Source of the DNA: Stictocephala bisonia
Taxonomy: Eukaryota; Arthropoda; Insecta; Hemiptera; Membracidae
DNA: 64,000 nucleotides
Direction: 5' to 3'
Assembly (NCBI GenBank): GCA_035578905.1
Contig: JAQJVL010002630.1
Coordinates: 1 to 64,000 of the forward strand
The position numbers were made by a program, and so were the translations under genes. Of this stretch, positions 27,601-42,600 are shown one piece after another. How positions within the stretch are numbered: position 1 is the first letter of the stretch; every line of letters starts with the position of its first letter. The notes below the pieces were generated by a model. It made no database searches, was not told the origin of the DNA, and was given only the letters and a program-made list of their open reading frames with translations.

Positions 27601-30600
27601 ACAAATCATATTTTACTACAGTTACTATAATAATTGCTCTTTCGTTGAATATGCATGCATCCAGGCGCCTCCTCTTTGACTGGCGGACCCTGTCTACAGG
27701 AGTAGTATAGACCACTGACTTAAGGTGGCCCCACAAGAAAAAGTCTAAGAGGTTGAGGTCGGGGGACCTTGCAGGACAAGGAACTGGACCTCCTCGACCG
27801 ATCCACTTGTTGGTGTATACTCTATCCAAATGGGTTTGAACATTCAAACTAAAATGAGCTGGAGCCCCGTCTTGCATAGACCACACTTGGTTACGTGTGT
27901 TTAATGGCAAATCCTCGAGAAGAGGTGAAAGGTCATCAGTCAAAAATTCAAGATATGTCTGACCATTAAGATTATTAGGCAAGAAACTAACTAACAATCT
28001 GTCACCAATTATACCGGCCCAAACATTTAAAGAAAACTGATATTGGTGACGATCCTGTGTAATTCCATGTAGGTTTTCAACAGAACAAATGTGAGAGTTG
28101 TGAAAATTAACAATCAATGTTCTTGAAAATTTGCCTTCATCCGTGAAAAACACATTATTTAAGAAATTTGGATTGACAGATTTGTCGATAAATCACTGAC
28201 ATAGCTGCATTCGAGGATGGTAATCACGAGGTAACAGTGAGTGAACTCGTTGTATGTGGAAAGGATGTAGTTGTTGTTTATGTAATACAGTCCAGACTGT
28301 TGCATTGCAAACATTTAATTGCAAACCAAGTTCTCTAGTACTTTTGTTGGGATGGTCGGATATGACATCAAAAAAGGATTTGTCCAATTTAGGAGTTTTT
28401 ACTGAAGGCCTGAGTTACCTTTTCTTTGGTGATTAAAGCTTCCTGTCTCTGCAAGTCGTTGATGGATCTTTGTAAAAGTTGTATGACAAGGTTTGTATGA
28501 CACAATTTGGAAAAAGTTCCTGATACAGTCTTCTTGCTTGAGTACTACTACAATAAGCCATGCCATTGGGCATTGGGTGGACCGATGCTTCTAGGTGTCA
28601 AAACGAGGAAACTCAACTTCATTCTAGCTTATTATGAGTGATGTTCTATTTAACTCAATTACATATATGAAATGCATGTCTGCCATTTCTGAGTTTGTAA
28701 AGTTGTTCATTACATTATCTGCCATTATTTGTTAATAAAAGGAAACTATGAAAATAATAAAAAAGAACTATGTCATAAGAAAATTAATTACAAACTCTAA
28801 CTAATTAAAACTAACAATACAGTAAAAAGACTAACAGAAACAAACACAAAAAACGTACATGACAGTGTTCTTATTGTTACTAATGAATAATGCCAACAAT
28901 GGAAACCAAACCTAATATTAATAGTATAAAGAGCTGTTAATATTAAATAGCCAACTGACATGAAATCAGCTGTTCAAAGTACACATATTTAAATCAGCAC
29001 TAGCCTTTGGTTAGTGCTGTAAAACATAGTTTTATGTTTTGCAGCATAACGCAGCTGTTTTTTATTCGTTCTTTACCAGCTATAAAAGAGAAGAAGGAAA
29101 GAAAAATACAAAATCTTAAATACAAAGTACATGTGTTTTAGTGTTTCAATACAGATTTCCGATCACATAGCAGGTTTCCCAACCATTCTACACCTAGCTC
29201 TTTGATTGAACGAAGACCAGCTAATACCGTAATGCCATTACATTCTTTTCATTAACTATGTGATCCATAGTTTGAGTAATCAGTTTACCGCAGGGTTCAT
29301 TACACTTTACTATTTTTGATCATATACTTTATTATGATCATTTCTTTCAATATAAAAATATGTTTTAGTTATACTAAAGTTTAATAATATACACTTGTGG
29401 CACTCTGTCAAAAATTGGCTACAAGCACGATGCTAGCGCACCTAGCAGCGAAACAACAATATTACATATTTCTGCACTATATATATATATATATGGCTGT
29501 GATTATTAAATATCAAATAATCATGTCTATAATCTGTCATGGCCTTTTTCTATTGTTATTATTCCACTTCTTTGAAAAACACAATGCAATGCAACGATAA
29601 AATATGCACAAAGTTGTGTCGGCGTCTCATATCTAGGAACCTAATGTGGTGTAGTTGTGCGTTCCAGCTTCTTGGAGCGCTAGTGCACACCAGCTCCTAA
29701 GCGGAGCAATGGAAGTGTCGTGACTGTATGTTATTCGGCTGAGGTTATACTTTAATTCTAGGTCAAATCAAACAAAAAAGAGAGTATGTTTATGACATTA
29801 TTGTAACATTTATTAAAAATAAATTATTATAAATTAAGCATTATAACATGTCTTACAATCTGTTTCTCTGAGTACTTGTTAGAGGAGAGGAGGTTCACTG
29901 CCTCCATGTGGCCAAAGTCAATGTCATGGCCCAGCAAGAAGATGAACAGCAGCTTGCACACGTACTTCTTCTTCTGATAGCCATCGAGAGTCTTATCTCC
30001 CTTAAATTTACTCCGAATGTTGGCTAGCTCTTTGTTTATCCTTTTTATCTCTGCTTCCTTGCTCTTACCTAAAAAAATATAATATATATTTTAAAATGCA
30101 AGTCACACGGTTTCAGGTTAGTAACAAAGACAATTGTAAGATATTTACAATGTTTTCCTTCATTTTAAATTACAATTGTATTATCATAATCCATTCTGAA
30201 ATAAATAAAAAAAATTAAACTTTTCAAATTGCAACATAGCTTATGTGGCATATCATTTTAAAGTTTTTTGAACACTGAACAGTATGGTCAACAAATTTTG
30301 AAAATATCTTAAGTCTTGTCCACATAGCAGGGGTTTGTTAAAATTGTTTTGAATTTTCAAATTTTTCTGTGGTACTCTAGTACTTAAATTTACAAGTGTC
30401 AAATTTATTTCATTGGAAAGAGCACAAGATAAGCTTTAAAACGGTATGTTGTATGATCATAATTATTGCAATTTGTCTATCACTTGCCCAACATTTTCAA
30501 AATCTAAAACTTTGTAGCCCTGTACCCAAAAGTTTTTAAACGAGGACATAGGTCATGTGGCATGTTAAATTAAAGGTCTTTAAAAATGAAACATTTTTAT

Positions 30601-33600
30601 AATTTACACTTTATTTCTATCTCCACAAGTTTATAAGTTACTTGAAAAAAAAACTAATTTTAATAAAATCCAAGCATTAATCTTAGTAATTTTGAAAATA
30701 AAAATATCTTTGATCAAATTCAGTTAAATAATAATCTCACCACGAACTGTTAATATGTAGTTTATAACTAGTTACAATACAGTCACAATCCCAGAATTCC
30801 CATACAGACGATAGGCCTACAGAAATTTAGATTAGATCTATAACAGGGTTTTAAAATGTCTGTGAACAAACCTCACAACAGCTCATAAACAATGATATGA
30901 CGTTAACATGTTATTGCAATGTATGCAACCATTTTATTGTCATTACTAACTGCTGCTAGTTAGTTAGTCGATTTTTTGTATGTGGTAACATAAATTTTTT
31001 TAGTAATTTCTGATAATTGATTTTTTTGTTTATTTGTTTAACTTAATAATTGCGAAGCTGTTATTGAGTATCTTTAGAAGTGCAAGTGTTAGGTTTTTAG
31101 TTTAAAAATTTTTAGACCACTATTTATTTTAATAATTACTAAGATTAATGCTTGAATTTTATCAAAATTTATTTATTTTTTTTTTTTTTTTAATAACTAG
31201 TAAACTTGTGGAGATAGGAAATAAAGTGTAAATTATAAAAATGTTTCATTTTTAAAAGACCTTTAATTTGATACCACAAGACCTAACTTCTCGTTTAAAA
31301 ATTTTTTGGTACAGGCCTACAATGTTTTTTTGAATTTGAAAATGATGGGTAAGTGATTGACAAATTGCAATTATGATCATACGACTTACTGTTTGAAAGC
31401 TTATTTTGTGGTCTTTCCAAAGAAATAAATTTGATACTTGTAAATTTAAGTACTAGAGTACCACAGAAAAAAATTGAAAATTCAAAACAATTTGAAAAAA
31501 CCCCTGCTATGTGGACAAGACTTAAGATATTTTCAAATTTCGTTGACCATACTGTTCAGTGTTCAAAAAACTTTAAAATTATATGCCACATAACCTATGT
31601 TGTAATTTGAAAATTTTGAGATTTGAACACGTGACCACTATTTCCGGACACACCCTCTATTTTAAAAGCTACAAAAATAATTTTGAGATGTCCTACATGT
31701 GAGATGTGTTCTACATAAGGATTACAGATAACTGCATCGCTCTATGTCAAATGGTTCAACCACAGGAGATTGTGGCCGGGTGGTATTAAACACCCTGTAT
31801 ATACACAACTATACCACGATCAAAAAATTCACTAACGGAATACATTGAGGTTGCCACTAAGCAGCTGAACAACTTGTATGTTTACAACATTAAACAACTT
31901 TCTTTCTTATATAAAACTCGTGATGATGAAATACCAGTTAATTTAAGTTTTGCCATAAAATAAAAAGAATTGTTCTATAGAATCAAAATTAATTAGTAGT
32001 TTGTATTTTATTTATACATAATTTTTATTGTTGTAATATTTTCAAAGTAAGCCTAATTACAACAGTAATAATTTTAACTATTAGTATGATTAAAATTATT
32101 AATCATACTACTAATAGTTTTATGTAGTGTGATAAAGGTGTGATTAATGTCAATTATAAAAAAGTTTTAAGTAAATAATTATTAAGTTTCCAACATTACA
32201 TTTAAAACCTATATGAAAGCAACAAAGGAAGTGAGTGAGTGGAGAGGTTCAATTCTGATTTGTACAAGTGGTGTTGTTAAGGCACATCCTGTGAACCATT
32301 CCTTTCCTCTGTAGTATGGCTGGACACCAAAATGTAAATTTGTTAGGTGGGAAAATAATTTAGTTAATTAATGTTAAATTAAAATTACTTAAATTTTAAA
32401 AAAAAATTAAAATTAAAAACTAATTAAGTTAAATTAAAATAATTTGTAAATTACAAATGTAAATACATTAATTTATGAAAAAATGTTTTTATACATTTTT
32501 TTTCTTATTCAAAACCTATAGGAATATAGAATGGTTAGAATATTACAAACATTCTGGCCTGAAAATAAGAAATTATACTGTTTGTTTGGTCCATCTTCCC
32601 AAACAAATGGGCTGTCAAAAAAACATCTATTTCCCCTCTAACTACATCCTCAATAATATAATTTATGCTATTTTTGTGTGCAATTATACACCCTACATAG
32701 AAGGTTTTAACTTTTATGAGCGCTAATAAATCTTATTAAAATTGTGTACAAAAGTTACTTTTATTACTAATAAGGCTAAAAGGCCTACAGTAGTACTTTG
32801 TTCCTTTCATGATTGTTTTAATTATATTCTAGCTGTTCCAGAGGATATAAGAACTAATCTCAGCCAGAGATAACAATGGTTGGTGGGCGGCCTTTCACTG
32901 ATAACAACTCTAACACTGACCCATCACCACTTCTTTCTCTATAAAAACTTCCCACAACATGGGTTTTTGAACCAGTAATTGGTGAATGTAACCTTACATA
33001 TTACCAAACAGTTAAACATTACAGTTGAAAAATAATTTTTAAAATAGATCCATTTACTTATTTTAAAAATTGTTATAGAAAATATTTTATGGCTTTTTGA
33101 ATAGATATGAATTGGAAAAATACATTCATTACATATAAACCAAAAAAGGTTTTTCGTTATAGAGGAAGGGTTATCTGAGATTAAAAGTAAAATTATTTAG
33201 ACCATTAAAATATTGAAATAACTAATAGTATATTAGAGAGATAGGACATCAGCAAACTTACCTTAAAAGACAAGTTCACTAACATCAGAGTAGTAGTCAC
33301 AAACACAAAATAAACACAATCACCTCTGTTTATATACAAAATAAACACTGAGGTGATTGTGTTTATTTTGTGTTTGTGACTACTACTCTGGTGTTAGTGA
33401 ACTTGTCTTTTAAGGTAAGTTTGCTGATGTCCTATCTCTCTAATATAATAATTCCTGGCCTAATGCCCTTTAACCTAACAAGAAATAACTAATAGATATT
33501 TCCTTCAAAATGGGGACAAAATAAGTGAGCATGTCTGTTTATTTCTGCAAAAGTTACTTAATAACAATATTTTATAACTAATTGTGGCCATTCTACTATA

Positions 33601-36600
33601 ACTCGCATTATAGTGTGATGCTGTAACCCAGCTACTTGGGGGCTAAGTTTTGTGGAGATTGTAACAATAGGCTCTGTTTACAGCCCTCTAACATAAAAAT
33701 ACTTTATGGTTTCCATCAACATACACGTGTCTGTTGGAATGGTTTCCAGAATTCAAGTTTTTAAAGGAGATAGAACTGAGCACAGTCTTGTCAGTTTGCT
33801 GAAAACAGACCAAAAGTTCAAGATTAGGATTCCATACTAAACTGTAGGTCCTTCATTTACTGAGCTATTAATAAATAGTTCTTTCTAAGAATATAAATTC
33901 TAATTAAAATTATTTTATTGGCACATCAACATTAACAATATTATCAAAGATCAATAAAAGAGGTGCTCTGTCAGAATCCTTATGTATAATATATCAAGCC
34001 GTTTTTTTGTCAATGCAATTTCAACGGTTGAGGTGTCAAAAATTTGCTTCAGTTCTTAGTTATGCAATAAGGTCTTAATTCTTCAATATTTTTACCCTGA
34101 AAGGCACAGGAAGCCCTAAAAATAGGTTTTTCAACCATAAGAATAACATGGGGAGAGATTTAAATGAATCGAAAAGTAACAGCTGTTCAAATGTAAATTC
34201 AGATTTCTAAAAAGTTTTAACAGCTGTTGGAATGTAAACAATGGTGTTTATAGTATAGAGGAGGTTAGATATTTCATAATGTTTAACTAGGGAAGGTTGA
34301 AAGCATGGTTTTAATTACATTCAATTGTAGGGCTCCTCTCTACTGGAGTTGAAGGTTTCAATGGTAGTCTATTGCAGGTATTTTATTTAATTAATTTGTG
34401 GATTTTAAACAAAAACAAATGAAATGAACACGTCTGAAATAGGCTAAGTGATATAATTGGGTGTTTATATAAATAAATAGGTAGCAACGCAAGTAATGTG
34501 AGTGAGATACTGTAAATAAAACTAATATTGTGATTTCATGTTATTCAGTTAACATACTATTATTTGTATTTTAAAGGAACAGACCGAGGCCGAAGGCCGA
34601 GGGTGTAACGAGCGTAGGGAGTGATGAGTCTAGGACGCGAAGCGTGCAGAGGTGTTGCCTAGTAAATACAATAATAATTATTCACGTTTACACAAAATTA
34701 TCATCAAAATACTCATTTATAGAATAGTATTTTTCCCTGGCTATTGGGATATATTTTCTAGCAAATAGTTTACATTAATTAATCAGTAACAATGACTACA
34801 CTCATTCATCTACTCTCCTCACATTCATTCATCACCAATATTCTGCCATATCTTGACATTCAGCATCTTATCAATAAATTAATGCAAAAAAATATCTGAT
34901 ACTACTCTAACCATATTGAAGAGTAACATTTCTTCCTTTCTAATCAAATCAAACTTTGTAATAAATCATTAACATTATAATTTTATCAGGTTTTCATAAG
35001 AAAAACTCTGATTAGTCATATTTATCTAAATTTATTACAATTAAAAAATTCTAAACTTGCAGGCCATTTTTTAGCAATTTTTAACCATTTGATTAATTAT
35101 AATTATACAGTACTATTGACTTCTGATCAGTTTCTCAAAACTTATAAGGCTTTGAACCATGAAACTTGGCACAAATATTCTATATAGGCTCTATATCTGT
35201 ACTAAGAAAGGATTTTAAAATATTTCCTCAGGGCTAAAGTAAGAAGGATAATAAATATCCCGATACAAGCCAATCAGAGCGGTTTTTACCATTCACCATA
35301 TCAATGAAAGAGCTTAGGACGGTGCAGCTTGACGTAAAAGGATTTTATAACAACATAATCGTGCAATGTGAAGAAAAATAAGAAAATTAAAAGACTTAGT
35401 ACTGGAATTGGCAAGCAAAGTGTGCAGAGGTGTCCCTTAGTTACTTATAATACTGGCTAAGAAGTATATGCATCTTTGGTCCAATCATACATTCCACATG
35501 ACATTTGCATTTAAGGACTCATATAAATAGCAAACTTGAATAAAATTTAAAAAATACCACAAAAATCTACAAGAATAATAATAGCCTTAAAGACGATAGA
35601 GAATCAGTACAAGAGCTGTTTTTGGAAATAAATATTTGAACTGTTTATGAATATACATGTTAGAGTCAATGTGCTTACTATGTATGATAAGCAAAATATA
35701 ATAGACCACAAATAAAACTCTAGATTTAAATTAAGAACTCAATTTTGACGTTTTTAAGAAAACCCCTGTAGTTATAGGAGCTTATTTTTTTAAGCTCCTT
35801 CCTAGAGATAGTACAATTTTAAAAGATACACACAAACTTCAAAGAGTGTTAAAGGTATACCTGTTAAGAAACCTGTGAATCCATTCAATGATTTTTTTAG
35901 ATACAAATGACTGTTTAATATGTTTTTACAAATACTTAGAATATATTTAGCTTAATAATTTAAATTGTATTCTTACATACTATTTGGAACTGAATGATTT
36001 AAGATTGACACAATTCAAAACTGTTCAGGTGGAGTTGATTATAAAGAAGTTTTTTTTACCTTTAACATATATAAATATGTACCATTAAGCCTAATTTCTT
36101 ATTTGACATAAAAAAACGGGTAAGTTTAAATTAGCCTTTTATTTTATGAAATGTTTATATATTATATTGAACAATATTTAAAGGTGAATTGCCTATTGAA
36201 AAGTAGTACATTGTGATAAAATAAATATTTTAGATGGCTAAGTTTCCAAATTAAATATACAGTAGAATCCCTATTTTCCATCAGGGGTCGGGACCACGGC
36301 CGTGACGGATTGGAGAATAGACGGATTATAGAGAATTCACTCAATCACACTTATATCGCTGGAAACTTATTATTAGTGCTTATACACGTTAAATTTAAAT
36401 GCTGTATAGTACATATTGATTAACAAAATGAGAATGAAAATGTTAGAAAAAAATACATTTTCAGAATGTACATTCCACAGGTCACAATTACGCTTTGATT
36501 ACATTAGGCCTAGTTTTAATGTAAAACTTAACCGTGTACATTATGTAATAAGCAGAAAAATTTATTATTAACATTATTAAAATTAAAAAAATTAAACTGC

Positions 36601-39600
36601 AGTACTGAGTAAAATATTAAAGCATAGTTCCCACAGCTTGTGTTTTCACAACACAGGCCCGATGTTGGTACACGGATTGTGTGCTGCCGCAACTCGCCTG
36701 TGTTTCATCAGACAGAACCGTTCCAACGGGCCGTGACCTGTGTAGGCATCACGGCTTAAAACTTCATCTTCAACAACATGCCTTTGAAGTGAACAACATG
36801 AATTTCAGTTTTAGCAAATCATTTTTGTGATAGTGAAATCTAGTTTTACCAAATCAATTTTGTATAACAACTTTCTTTAAAATATTAAACTCAGAATACT
36901 GTTTTGTTTAATATTTCTCTTTTGCCTCAATTTATATCAATAATCAGCTGTTTTATGCATTCAATCAAATCGACTCAGTTGTACTGTTAATATGTTTAAG
37001 AATGTTTGATTAACACCACAGCATTCCTAATTTATCCAACGTAGGAATGATCATACAAACTCAGTGATTCTGCCTGAGTCGTTTAAGTGAACCATGATCT
37101 TTTCCTCTCTTCAATTTGTTGCCAGAAATGATGTTCTGCTCGTTCCTCATCTCACCCCCAAGATGACAAGGTTATGCGCCCAGCTACAGATGGCCCAGCC
37201 TAACTGTGCTCGCGGACTCCACTACTAACCATTCTCACTATGTAGAATTATTTTAATTTTGCGAACAAAGACTAACAAATATTTTACATATTCCTAAACA
37301 GATATTTAAGTTTAGGGATATGTAAATTTATTATTTAATGATCCCACAGATGTTACAAAAAGACAACATTTTCCATATATTTTTAAAATGTAAAAACCAT
37401 TTGTTATTTTGAGATAATTTAAATAGGTAAGAAACGCATTAAATTATTAAATATTACTTTTATTATTATTACTATAAGACATAGTAAAAAATATCAAAAA
37501 GAACAATAACAAAAATAAAGTAAAGAAATATATGCAAAAATAATTATAATATATTAACATAAATAAGATTGGTCTTACTGGATAATAGCATTTATTCAAC
37601 TACCAGTCTGACTATTTTTCTGTTTCTTTCTTTACATATCACAATACTAAAATGTCAAAATATCCCTGTGGGGTATGTACAATTGGAGTTAAACACAAGG
37701 GCATTTTGTGCACTGGGAGTTGTAGTCTATGGCACCATTCTAAATGTCTAAACTGGCCTGATAAAAAATTCTCAAAGCTTACAAAAACAGAAATAAACAA
37801 TTGGAAATGTGACAAATGCAAAACTGTAAATACAACAAACCTTAACACAAATTCAATGTCAGAAGCTACAACTAACCAGGCAAAAAATTCATCAATCACA
37901 GAAATAGAAGAAAAAATACTAAAACTTGATAATATTGAAGAAACAGATTTAGAAACTTCGCTTTCATTGGCAGCAGAAGTTGGCAATGCCTTGCTGACCG
38001 AAAATCACAAATTAAAACAGGACTTACTAGATATGACCATAAAAAACTCCAAATTAACGCTAGACAATAACGAGATAAGAAACATAAAGGAAATCAACTT
38101 CCAGTCACAAATTAAAGAGTTAGAGGAGGAAAGAGATAAAATTTTAAACAAATACAATATACTAGTTGAAAACCTTAACAATGCTGAAAATCAGTTAGTA
38201 AAAGAAAAACAAATTCAAAATGAGTTAAGAAAAATATTTGAAGAACAAGACAGAGAAAAAGAAGACACCATCTGCAAACTCCTAAAGCATCTGCAGCAAC
38301 TCACTAATAAAAATAATACGTCACCGGAACTCACAGCAATAAAAAACGTGGACATTCAAACAAGCAATAGCTCTATAACTGAGCCAAGCACAAACGGACT
38401 TATCCTGACAGATTTAGCCAAGATAAAGAACAGACAAGAACAATCAGAGGAAATTATCAGGACATTGCAAGAACAAATGCTATCTCTAATGGCTTCTATA
38501 GACCATCAAACACTACAAAACTTGACTAGGAGAGACAGGCAAACTCCAATAAAAAAACTGAATAAATCATTAACTGGGAGAGACAGACAAACTCCGACTA
38601 AAAAACTGAGCAAACCACTAACTGGGAGAGGTAGACAAACGCCAACTAAAAAACTGATAAAACAAGGAACTCTTAAAAAGAAAAATATGGTCTATAGTGT
38701 CTCCCTGCAGGCAGCTAAATATAATTCACAAATAAACATAGCGAGTCCCACAACAAGCACTCATAAAAAACAAAATAAAACAATGACACCTACCTGTAAC
38801 CAAACACCCCACATAGAAGGAAACTTCTACTACTCGTCTGAAACTGATATAAGTGGTCACAATCTAATCACACAGAAAAAACTTAATTGCATCTCTCAAC
38901 TGATAGACAAAAAAATTCCACCCTCAACTGCAAAAATTTGCCCAAATGATGAAGACATAGAACAATTGTTTACCAAACATATAAATTTTTATAAAAATGT
39001 CAATAACAGCTATCTCTACAACCTGTCCAAACTCAATCGAACTCCCTCACAAAATTATGTCTCCCACACAAATGAATCAACTGCAAATGCCCTGGAAAAT
39101 AATTTGTTAGAAACCCTCACTTCAGAAAAAAGCAGACAAAAACAAAACACAAAAACTATTGAAGAAAACTGCTCAAAACATAATAACATAACCAACACAC
39201 AAACACAGAGCTTTTTAGCCATGAAACGCCTACCCAAGGAAATACACAAGTAGCAAACTATCTAGACATCAGCAAACTTCTGGAATTAAGTTTTCAAGAA
39301 ACAGAAGAAGAACGCAACTTGCTACTGAGAAAAAAGGCAACAACTACTCACTACAAAGTAACCATTGCCCACCAAAATATCAACTGGCTAACAAAAAAGA
39401 CTGATAAACTTGCACATTTTCTCAGTAGCACTCAGCCAGATCTAATAATAATCACAGAACATGGTCTAACTCAAGAAGACCTTGAGAACACTTGTATTGA
39501 TGGCTACTCACTGGTGGGTGGCTTCACGAGGAAAAACCATAAAAAAGGAGGTGTAGCAGGATATGTAAAACAAAGCCTCAAAGGATATATAAAATTCTTA

Positions 39601-42600
39601 AAAGCAAGCAATGAAGAAACAGAGCTAATATACGAAACCGCTTTATTTGAAATAAAAATTCAAAAAAATATCATACAAGTAATAGGAGTCTACAAACCCC
39701 CAAGTGCAAACCTGGAGCAAGCAATCGACATTTTATCTGACCAACTAGACGAAGCACTATTTAGCAAGAAGCCAACGATCATCTTGGGAGATATAAATGT
39801 AAACAATCTTGAAAAAGATAACCATGACAATGCCAAGCTAGAAGAACTCCTAACATCTTTTGGTCTCACAAGATTAACATTACCACCCACTCGAATTACA
39901 CCTACTTCAAAAAACATCAATAGACTGGATATGCACCAACATCAACACCCAACTGCTCACAACATCTGTCATACTCTCAGGCCTATCAGACCACACAGCG
40001 CAAATAGCCACACTGAAACTAACTGGAAAAAAACTGGCTCTTATAAAAGAAAACAAAAGAATTTTTAACAAAAGAACCATAGAATCCTTTAAAACTAGAC
40101 TGCAATCTCAAAGTTGGGAAACTATAGACAAAACTGGAAATGCAAATCAAGCATACAATTTCCACAGCATTATAAAATTAATACTTAATGACACCTGCCC
40201 TGAAAAACTGGTAAAGAAAAAACAAAATAATAAAAGCAGGTGCTGGGATGAAGAATGCACTAGACTAAAAAGCCTCTACATTCAAGCATTAGAAAAAGAA
40301 CTCTGTCATGGGCGACCTGGAGATAAAGCTGAAACCGCAGTGAGAAAGAAGGACTACGACCAAAAGCTTAAGACCCTAAGAAAGAAACAAACTTCGGAAT
40401 TCATAGAAAGCTAAGACAACAAGTCTAAAGCACTATGGCAGGTTATAAACAACGAAAGAAAGTCTAAACCCAACTATAACAACCAGTGGAAACTGCAGAC
40501 AGAACAAGAAGTACTACAAGACCCACATAAAATAACAAACTACTTTAACAATTTCTTTGCTGCAATGGCTGAAAAAACCCTAAAAGACAATAACATCATT
40601 AATGAGGGAGACAAAGGTAGTTGGACATTTGCCATCATTACGTGAAAAATAACAATCACGACGTTTCGATTTGGTAAAACCCAAACCTTTTTCAAGTGCT
40701 AAAAACTAAACTACATCTACACAAACATGTTATAAAACTACGTTCTTAAACTAATAACTTATCTACTTTAATAATTATCTACATTTTAACCTAGATCTTA
40801 GAATGGGGTACAACAAAATGAACTTCTACTAAATTTTGTTGTACCCCATTCTAGGATCTAGGTTAAAATGTAGATAATTATTAAAGTAGATAAGTTATTA
40901 GTTTAAGAACGTAGTTTTATAACATGTTTGTGTAGATGTAATTTAGTTTTTAGCACTTGAAAAAGGTTTGGGTTTTACCAAATCGAAACGTCGTGATTGT
41001 TATTTTTCACGTAATGATGGCAAATGTCCAACTACCTTTGTCTCCCTCATCTGATACTCCATCATTAACAAATTTCAAAAACAAAACATCATTAATCATA
41101 ACAATAACAACCCTATACAAATAGCTCAAGTCACAAACAAGGAACTGTTTCTCCAGCCTGCTACAGAAAACGACATACAAAATGTAATAGACTCTCTAAA
41201 GCCTATAACATCATCCGGCATTGATGAAATATCCTCTAAAATGGTTAAAATCTGCAAAAACGAACTGACCTACAGTCCTCATAAATAAATCACTCCAACA
41301 AGGCCTTTTTCCATCACAGCTAAAGATATCAGTGACAGACTCAAACAGCTACAGACCAATATCCTTGATATCAACATTTTCAAAAATTTATGAAAAAATC
41401 GTTCTTAAACAACTTCTACATTATCTAAAATAAAACAATTTGATAACAGAGAAACAACACGGATTCCTTAAAGGCAGATCCACAACAACCGCTATAATTC
41501 AACTGACAGAGTACATAATAGACCAACTTGAAGAAGGCTGCTTTGTAACAAGCTTATTTCTTGACTATAGTAAGGCGTTTGACTGCCTCAACCACTCTTA
41601 CAGAAAATTACAGTCAAACACTCTTACAATAAACTCTTACAGAAACTAGACGCTCTTGGTATAAGAGGGAAAACAGCAAAATGGTTTCACAGCTATAGGT
41701 AGCTGTATAGTGTATAGCTATAGCTGTAGCTTAGGAGTGATAGGCAACAGGTCACAGAGATAATGAACACGCAGAACAACACTAGGCATAAGACTCGCTC
41801 TGAGAAAACGAGCATATATAGAGGGGTGCCAAAAGGATCAGTCCTCGGGCCTGTACTGTTCCTCCTTCTCACTAACGACCTCCCAGAAGAACTAAGTAAC
41901 TACTGCCAAACTACAATGTATGCAGATGACACAGTAATTACCACTACAGACAAAGCAGTGGAATCACTCAACCTGCTCACTAATACAACCTTTGACAAAG
42001 TGAAAAAATACTGCCGCAGTAATGAATTAGTGCTTAATGAAAACAAAACAGTCCAAATTAACTTCACCACTAAAAACAGAGCTATACCTCAAACGCTCCA
42101 TGGACTCAAAAATGAACTCAATGCAAAATATCTAGGCATCATCATTATAGACTCGAAGATCACATGGCAACAGCACATAGACCACCTGTGCAAGAAGCTA
42201 AGCGCTGGAATATACGTCATCAGGCGGATAATGCAGGTAAGTGATCTACAAACAGCAAAAACTGCCTATCATGCACTATTCGAAAGTCACCTCACTTATG
42301 ACATATTAGTATGGGGAGGAACATCCATCTCCAACTTGGAGAGAACACTAAAACACCAAAAAAGGGCAATCAGATGCCTAGCAGGACTCAAGTACCAGGA
42401 AAGCTGCCGAGAAGCCTTTAAAGAGCTAAACATTCTTACTGTGACATCACTCCACATCCGCGAAGCAATCCTGTATGCAGTCTCCAGCAACCAAACAAGA
42501 AATAGAGACCTACATCATCACTACACACGGAATGCATCAAGTTTTGCTCTTCCAGTACATCACCTGAACCTATCTGAAAGGAAACCATCCTACAAGGGAG

